Of a stretch of DNA of 64,000 bases, positions 57,804-64,000 are shown in pieces. Source of the DNA: Heterotrichella gracilis (taxonomy: Eukaryota > Sar > Xanthophyceae > Tribonematales > Xanthonemataceae); NCBI GenBank assembly GCA_032358255.1, contig JAULBX010001114.1:186001-250000 (forward strand). Reading direction: 5' to 3'. Numbering within the stretch: position 1 is the stretch's first letter; every line of letters starts with the position of its first letter. A program made the translations under genes and the position numbers. A model generated the notes under the pieces. That model did not search any database, was not told where the DNA came from, and saw only the letters and a list, made by a program, of their open reading frames with translations.

Positions 57804-59323
57804 GGCTAGCAGCTGGGTGCCATGTCAGGCACTGGAGGATCCAAGGGGCACCCTGTTGCAAGCTGGGCTCGGTGGCGTGCATGCCTCATGTTGCCTTGCC
57901 TGCAAGGAGATGGAGTGTGGTTTGATACCTCAGATTGTGATATATGTTGTGTTGTGCGGACTGTAGGGGCGGTGGAAGCACGGGTGGGCGGTTGGGGGAG
58001 GGGAGAGGGGGGGGCCAAGGAGGAAATGGGGCCACGGGGCCTGCTTCATAGCGATGCAAATTATGCGATACGTGGGACAGACAGACAGCTGCATGAAGGA
58101 AAAGGAAAAGGCAAAGGAGGACTGATTGCACCGCATTTAAAGGAGGGAACTAGGGGGCGATCCTGGACGCAGAGATGCATGCTCTGGACTGTGACCACTC
58201 ACCCCTGTTGCTGCCCTTGGGCATTGAAAACAGCACAAAAACCGGACAACCAAAATAGCACAGTGTGTTGGGTACCAAAGGAGGGTACAGCAGAAATCAG
58301 GGCCAGGGGGTTCAGGACAGGCTGTGCACTGGCAACCCTCGCCAAGTTTAACAGGCAATCTCGTTGACCGAAGAGCAGCACCAGGGCGCAGAAAGCTCTA
58401 GCAAGGTGCGAGGTCAAGTCCCGCTGGTGAGCATCAGCGGGCAAGCTGGGCACCTTACCTCGTACAAGTCCTCGAAACAGCTCCAGGACGCTTAGGCTTT
58501 GATGGCGTATCTGGGCGGTGCGCAGCTTTACTTTCTGACTGTGGCGATATTAAACGTGTGTAACGAACCCTCCTGTGCAGCGAGAAGCGCGTCCGTTTAC
58601 AGCAGTTGTTGTGTTTCTGCATGCATGCATGCATGTGCCATGCGTGGTTCAAACGCCCTGTTTGGAAGAAGCAGCAACAGCCGCAACACGTTGAAATACA
58701 GCAGCCTTTGCGTTCACGAACAAGGGTTGAAGGTCAGGCTTTGAGGCCTTCTGCTCTATAAGATTAAACACAATTAGTTTACAAACAAAATGTTTATTTT
58801 AAAAAATTCTTCGAATCCCTGCCCGTTCACATTCCTTTCACTGTCCCCTGCACACGAAAAAATTGGACGAACGCCAGACGATTGACAGCTTTGAAGCAGC
58901 GACCAGAAGCTCAACAGGAGAGTACAATTCAATGCAACCCTCTCCTTGATCAACGTTCAACACCGTGCAAGCTGTAGTCTCGGCCCTCACTGCTCGTGTA
59001 TTCCAGATCACGCTTCCTGTTCGTATCAGCCAAAAACTTGTGTACACAATGACCCTCTTTGCCCCAACCTGCGAACCTGAAGCCACTGAGCATTCTGTCT
59101 AGTTTCTGGTAGGCTCTCCAAAGCCGCTTGCTTGTTCAGTTAAGCGCGTCGGGGTCAGGGGTGCTGCAGACAGACCTTGGTGGGTGTGAACAGACGCTGG
59201 GCTCTCACTCCCTCTTGGGTAGATACCTTTCAACCGGCACAACCAGCTTGTTCACGACCTATCACTGCCGCTCTGTTGCTCTACAAGGTCCTATTTTCTC
59301 GCCATACGGGCGTGCTGTTGAAC
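57804..59323. other. Divergent region between spatacsin and the patatin-like gene
   Basis: Presumed promoters of both genes and 5' UTRs. Contains (ATGC)n at about 58619-58635 and an AT-rich stretch at about 58760-58810. No ATG-initiated coding exon is convincing; the open frame at 58499-58744 is isolated and unfamiliar. Confidence 0.5.
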
Positions 59324-62300
59324 ATGTTTCCTCAAACGAGCCAACGTGGGGTCTTCCTGAGCTACCCACCACAGATCACCCAGCGAACGGCCCGAAATGG
59401 CAGAACCCATACTACCCACGTGGCCTGTCACACCAAGCGTTCTTCAGAAACAAACGGTGAGTTTTAACCCTCTAAAACCTATAGAATACCAGTGGCATCG
59501 AAGTTACAATGGTGGGCAAACGGCTTACCCAACGTTGTCCCATGTCCAAGTGAGTGGTCAAGGTGCCTATTCGGCCAACGGCTCCCATAGCTCGCACATA
59601 TCCTGGGTCTATGGCCCAATATTGTAAAAACATTTTCCAAGAAGTGTTATTTGTCTTAGTGGACGAATTCAATGGTTGTATGCAGTGGTTTTCAACCTGC
59701 AAAAGATACCAGCTGGCCCAGTTCGAACAGTGCATGGCGTCTGTCGAAAGCACGCCCTCCATGCCCACTAGTGGTTGCTCCCGTTCCGTTTCAGCCACGT
59801 ATTTGTGAACCTCACTAACCTGGAGCTGAGCTTTTTGGCGTCTGCGTTGTCCTGCTCTTCCTGCATCTCCTTCCAATTGTCTGCAGATCAGTTTCCACCT
59901 TGCCCGCTGTGCCATGCACCCCTTCCAAAAGCACCAAGGTTGTCGTGCCTTTTGTCCTGTGGCAAGAAGTATCACTCGAAGTTGATACTGGTAGCGCCTT
60001 TAAATCGTTTCGTCCTTTTGTCAGGCAGTGGGTGTTGAGTTGAACCACAACTGCTGCTACATGACAAAGGACAGCTGAACAACTGCACCCAACTTGTGGC
60101 CGGGTGTCACTGGGGGATGTTCTAGGTTCATTTCATGGGTGTAATAGTAGGACAAAGGACAGACCATGCCAGTGCTGTCCGAGCATAGAGCAAGAAATCC
60201 AGTTCACATTTGGGATTGCAACGCTCCCTAGCCGGTAGACTCACCCACGCCACCTGCCTTGTGCCCTAAACCCTAAACCCTAAACCCTAGACTCACCACG
60301 CCACCTGCCGTGTGCCCCACAGGCCGGAGCTATGACCTGGTGCTGTCCAGCGGCTTCCTTGCCTTTGCAAACCATGCAGGCTTCTTGCGAGCTGTGGAAG
60401 AGGTAGGCGCCACCCTCACATTCCTGCTGTACCTCCCGGTAAAAACATTCATCTGTATCCTTGGCGATATGGTCACGAGATTGCATTGTACAGCAGAGTT
60501 GTAAGCATGCTCTACATCATTACGAGCATCCAGTGCAAGGCATGCAGCATAGCAAAGCATACGCATAGGGCTTGGTACTTGCCTCAGCCACTGCAGTCAT
60601 TGCAAATTGTTCGTGTGCAAGGGTGTCAGCTTTGCGGCTGAGTGCTGCCCCTTGCCAACGGCGTGATCATCAACAAAGGCCCCACCTCGTGACGTCATGA
60701 TTATAACCTTTCCACCTTGGTGCATGGGATCGTAAGCTTGTAACCTGCTCAACATGTTCATGCCATCATTATCCTGAACCCTAACCCCTCCATATCCTGC
60801 GGCAGGCGGGCATCCCTGTGGGTGGTGTGATGGGCACCTCAGCAGGTGCCATAGTCGGCAGCCTGTACTGCGCGGGGTACTCACCGGAGGAGGTGCGTGC
60901 AGTGGAAATAGTGTTTTGTTTCAGGATTTCGCATCTATCACGGTGCTACCTCCTGCATGCACCTCGGGATTGCAAAGCACGAATGTCGGTTCATGTCATG
61001 CCTAGGACATCCTGGCATTGTTACACCAGGCGCTGATCTTGCGCAATCAAATGTCGTTCGGTCAGTTCAGCCCTGGCTACACATGCTGAGAAACCACCCC
61101 CATTTGCATGCCAGGCACTTGGCTGCATGAGCTGATCCTAGTTTGAACATCCTGCATAGACAGAGGCATATACTTGTCAATCGCGGTGCACATGGAATGC
61201 ATAGCTTGTGTGGACCTGGTAGTACGAAATCCTGCCCCTGTATAAATTCCCCCATTCAGTTTCCAAAATATGCGCTCTATATTATTTCTTTTTCATTTTT
61301 CACTTTTCATCTGTCCAGGCCGCTCGGGAGCTGTCCCGTGACCCACCCATCAACCTGCTGCGCCCTGAGCTGGCCCCCTGGAAGGGGGGGATCATATCAT
61401 TGGAGGGGGTGGTGGAGCGGCTTAGGGAGCTGCTGCCCCCCACATTCGAGGACCTGGACCGGGAATTTGCGGTGGGGGTGGCCACCCGGGATGGCGAGCA
61501 TCTGCTGATCGATGCGGGACCCCTTCCTGAGGCGGTGGCGGCCAGTGCGGCCATTCCAGTGGTGTTTTCCTCGGTGCATGTGCCAGGTACGCTGCAGCTA
61601 GGGCGTAGGGTTTGAGATGGTGGGCTAGGGTAAGCCTGCTTATGGGTGGTGGGGGTTGGTGTGAGGTTTACGCTGGCTTGAGGCAGTACATTGGGTTGTG
61701 CATTTGAGAGGACAAAGTGCCAGGTGATCGGGCGGGGTAGGTTTGAGATGTGGTCATGGGACTGTACGACCTGAATTATCTGTGATGTCTTTGGCGCCAA
61801 AGGGTGAGCGGGTCGAAATCGTGGCGGCACGAGTGGTGAGAAGCAGAAGTGTTCCCAATCTTCCAATATTTCAGAAAATGGCACGCTGCACCAGCTTGTC
61901 ATGTGCCATGGGAGCTGTACACCGGGTTTGAGGAGCCACCGGGGATGGCTATGGTGCTGCTGCCCCTGTTATCTTCCTAGTCCCTGTTCCACCCAGGTGC
62001 ATGCACATTAACATGCACTTCTTCATCCCTCTCACATCCCACCTCACAGGCGCTGCCCAGGGCCCTTTTGTGGATGGAGGCGTGATTGACCGCACCGGCC
62101 TGCGCGCGTGGCGGCACAGGCGAAGGAGCCAGCTGACAGCCAGCGGTAGCCCTGGTGCAGCCCTGCCCCCTGCCCTGGTGCACCTCATTCAGCGCTCATC
62201 GCCATTCTCAGGGGAGGACGATATGACGCGAACAGGTGGGGAAGAAGGGGAACATACGGGGCCACATACACATGGGGCAAAGGCATTACTGCTTGCCATG

Positions 62301-62815
62301 CCCTAGTGATTACACATGCAGCCAGGTGGTGGTGGTGGCGGTGTGTTGACCAGTGAAATCGGTGAGACATGCGGGCATACACCCTTCTCCCCCACCCTCT
62401 TGGATGCGCTTCATTAAGTTGCAAATGCGCTCAACAATGTGCATCCTCTCACCCCACTATCTAACGCAAAGCCGCCCCCTTTTCCGCAGGCGAGCACGGT
62501 GTGGTGGTAGTCCCCTCCCCTAAGAGTGGGGTCTCGTTCCTGTCCCTGGGAGAGTTTGACAGCCAAATGTACGGGGCGTACCACCGAGCCAAGCCCTACC
62601 TGGCGCACGCTATGGAGGGGGTGGTGTTTGCAAACGGGGCGCAGGAGGGGGCGGATGGGGTGGTGTTTGCGAGCAGGGACAAGGGGGGAATGGAGGGGGT
62701 GGTATTTTCAGCGGGTGACCAAGGGGTGGTGGAGGCGGTGGTGTTTGCTAACGGGAGCCGTGGAGGGGTGGGCGGGGAGGTGGCAGAGGAGGTGGCTGGG
62801 GCGCATGCAACCTAA
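59324..62815 (+). CDS. Patatin-like phospholipase, probably plastid- or mitochondrion-targeted
   Basis: Serine lipid acyl hydrolase with a Ser-Asp dyad. Six exons in phase: 59324-59456, 60323-60402, 60806-60892, 61319-61586, 62050-62235 and 62490-62815 (TAA), 359 aa. The first exon gives MFPQTSQRGVFLSYPPQITQ and further Arg/Thr/Ser-rich, acid-poor sequence, a likely transit peptide; it is the only ATG in an open frame starting at 59144. The catalytic core begins SYDLVLSSGFLAFANHAGFL (oxyanion region, where patatins usually have a Gly-rich DGGGxRG; here SSGF) and continues VGGVMGTSAGAIVGSLYCAG, with GTSAG as the nucleophile elbow. The catalytic Asp is in FVDGGVIDR (DGG). The C-terminal 60 residues contain four loose repeats of VVFA(N/S)-type units of about 14 residues. 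Intron 1 is 866 nt. Overall size and the short N-terminal core resemble bacterial/algal RssA-type patatins. Lipid substrate unknown. Confidence 0.85.
60238..60316 (+). repeat. Echo flanking four CCCTAAA units before patatin exon 2
   Basis: AGACTCAC(C)CACGCCACCTGC(C)TTGTGCCC at 60238-60266 and again at 60289-60317, separated by CCCTAAACCCTAAACCCTAA-type repeats at 60264-60290. The second copy leads straight into the CACAG acceptor at 60322. Confidence 0.92.
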
Positions 62816-64000
62816 AGCAATTGGGGACAGAAATTCGGGGACCAAGGGTGTCATTTTGTACAATTGACCACGTGGGTCGTTTTAGATCAGCAAGCAATTC
62901 CCCATATGTACATGGGTCATTTTAGGCAAGGTTATTGCACAGTCATTTGGAATTGATTCCATGGAATTTACAGGGGAGAGAAGCACATTCACATTGTTGG
63001 GGCTTGAGTTCTGCAACAGAGCTCTGCATTGTATTTTCAAATATATCACACCTGCTCACTTTCTTATCGCCAAGGTTCTGAAATTGAATACTGTTTTTTC
63101 CTCCAAAGGTAGCCACACATATACCGTAGCCAGTTAAGGCCACCAATCACAATGATTTGCCAGTATTAACGTTGCTCCTAGCCACGTTTAGGTCCTGTAC
63201 AAATATGGCGTTTGTTGTGCCAATGTACGATTGGGTGCCACCATCATGGATGAAATTCTGCTGCAGCAATGCAAATTCTAGTTACTACTGTAGAGTCCTG
63301 CCAGCCTGAGGATCAAACGAGTGGGGTCTCCGGGCTCGTAGCAATAATGGGCAGACCATGGCAATGACCAGGTTATCGTGAAATTAAACAATTTCGAGCA
63401 ATATGGATTCAAGTGCACAGTCAATCAAGACACACCATGGTGACCAGCAGATAATAGCAGGCTGCGTTTTCAAACATAGTATGGTAGTATATATGGGTGG
63501 TTAAACTTGGACCAAGCCTCTGAAATTGTCTGCATGGTTGAATTTGATGGTCCAGGACAGTGTCACGTGTAATGTGCACTCAACTCTCACCAGTTGGTTG
63601 AGCCCTGCAGCAATATTATAATAGTGCGTGGATCACTTGGAGTTACTGTAGTAGCTGCTGCTACATGGGGTCACCTGATGCCGTACCAACCGTTGGCTGA
63701 GCCACTGTCCAATTATCAAAGCTGTACTTGTAGCCCTGGCAAGGATGTCAATAATGTTGCCAACCCCAGCCCTGAGGGCGTGGCAGGAGTCTCAGACAGT
63801 AAACATGAAAGGAGAGCCAACTGCGCACTAATCAAAAGAGAAGGTGTGTATGCCCCAGTACACATAAAAAACGGGCCTCTGGCAGCAATGGCCCGTGGCC
63901 AGCAACGCTCTAGTGCTAAAATGACGGCAAATTGAAAGAGAAAGCAATTGATGAAAATTTCAAAGATCTTAATTAATCCAAATTGTAAACCTAAATAGAC
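62816..64000. other. 3' flank of the patatin gene; nothing recognised
   Basis: AT-richer than the rest. An open frame at 63594-63935 has no ATG start and no family resemblance. No RNA gene or mobile element seen. Confidence 0.5.

Noticed and set aside
63594-63935. Open frame near the right edge (113 codons)
   Set aside because: No ATG start and no similarity I can see.
1-64000. CRISPR arrays, operons, Shine-Dalgarno sites
   Set aside because: The genes are spliced and eukaryotic; the repeats are not spacer-type arrays.
1-64000. Retroelement, viral or toxin genes
   Set aside because: No reverse transcriptase, integrase, capsid or toxin-like reading frame recognised on either strand.
1-64000. 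tRNA and rRNA genes
   Set aside because: No cloverleaf with A and B box sequences or rRNA-like stretch was noticed by eye; a tRNA scan would be needed to be sure.

Overview
This is a nuclear contig from a green alga, very probably a chlorophyte. Four things point there: dense GT-AG introns in every gene, TGTAA polyadenylation-type signals downstream of several stop codons, interspersed plant-type telomere-like motifs (CCCTAAA/TTTAGGG), and protein families typical of plants and algae, including an organelle-type threonyl-tRNA synthetase. The TTTAGGG form fits trebouxiophyte or prasinophyte algae better than Chlamydomonas (TTTTAGGG), but I cannot name a genus. All exon borders below were read by eye from splice sites and checked by phase arithmetic.

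Layout: 1-3209 (+) C-terminal part of a CHD-type chromatin remodeller, with a 100-N assembly gap; 3989-7772 (+) formamidase/acetamidase; 8547-10938 (-) ribosomal protein L10 (uL16); 12636-17812 (-) organellar threonyl-tRNA synthetase; 18505-20755 (+) Tim17/22/23-family membrane protein; 21803-25417 (-) and 25999-28599 (+) a head-to-head pair of F-box/leucine-rich-repeat paralogues; 29353-33852 (-) and 36992-40678 (-) two alpha-arrestin-like paralogues made by a segmental duplication that also left a broken spatacsin tail at about 34.6-35.0 kb; 41327-57803 (-) a 29-exon spatacsin (SPG11) homologue of about 2881 residues; 59324-62815 (+) a patatin-like phospholipase with a probable transit peptide. 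The last 1.2 kb holds nothing I recognise.

The genes are ordinary single-copy housekeeping and trafficking genes and do not form a pathway. Spatacsin and the alpha-arrestins are both linked to endolysosomal trafficking, but their proximity here looks like a product of duplication.

The most unusual feature is not a gene. At most genes, and often at several introns in one gene, a short stretch spanning an exon edge and its splice site is copied in the same orientation into the adjacent intron, one to three times. The copies are usually diverged and are often separated by CCCTAAA-like telomeric motifs. I call these 'exon-edge echoes'. They appear in at least eight genes, one has become an in-frame coding duplication (arrestin B), and one array coincides with the assembly gap.
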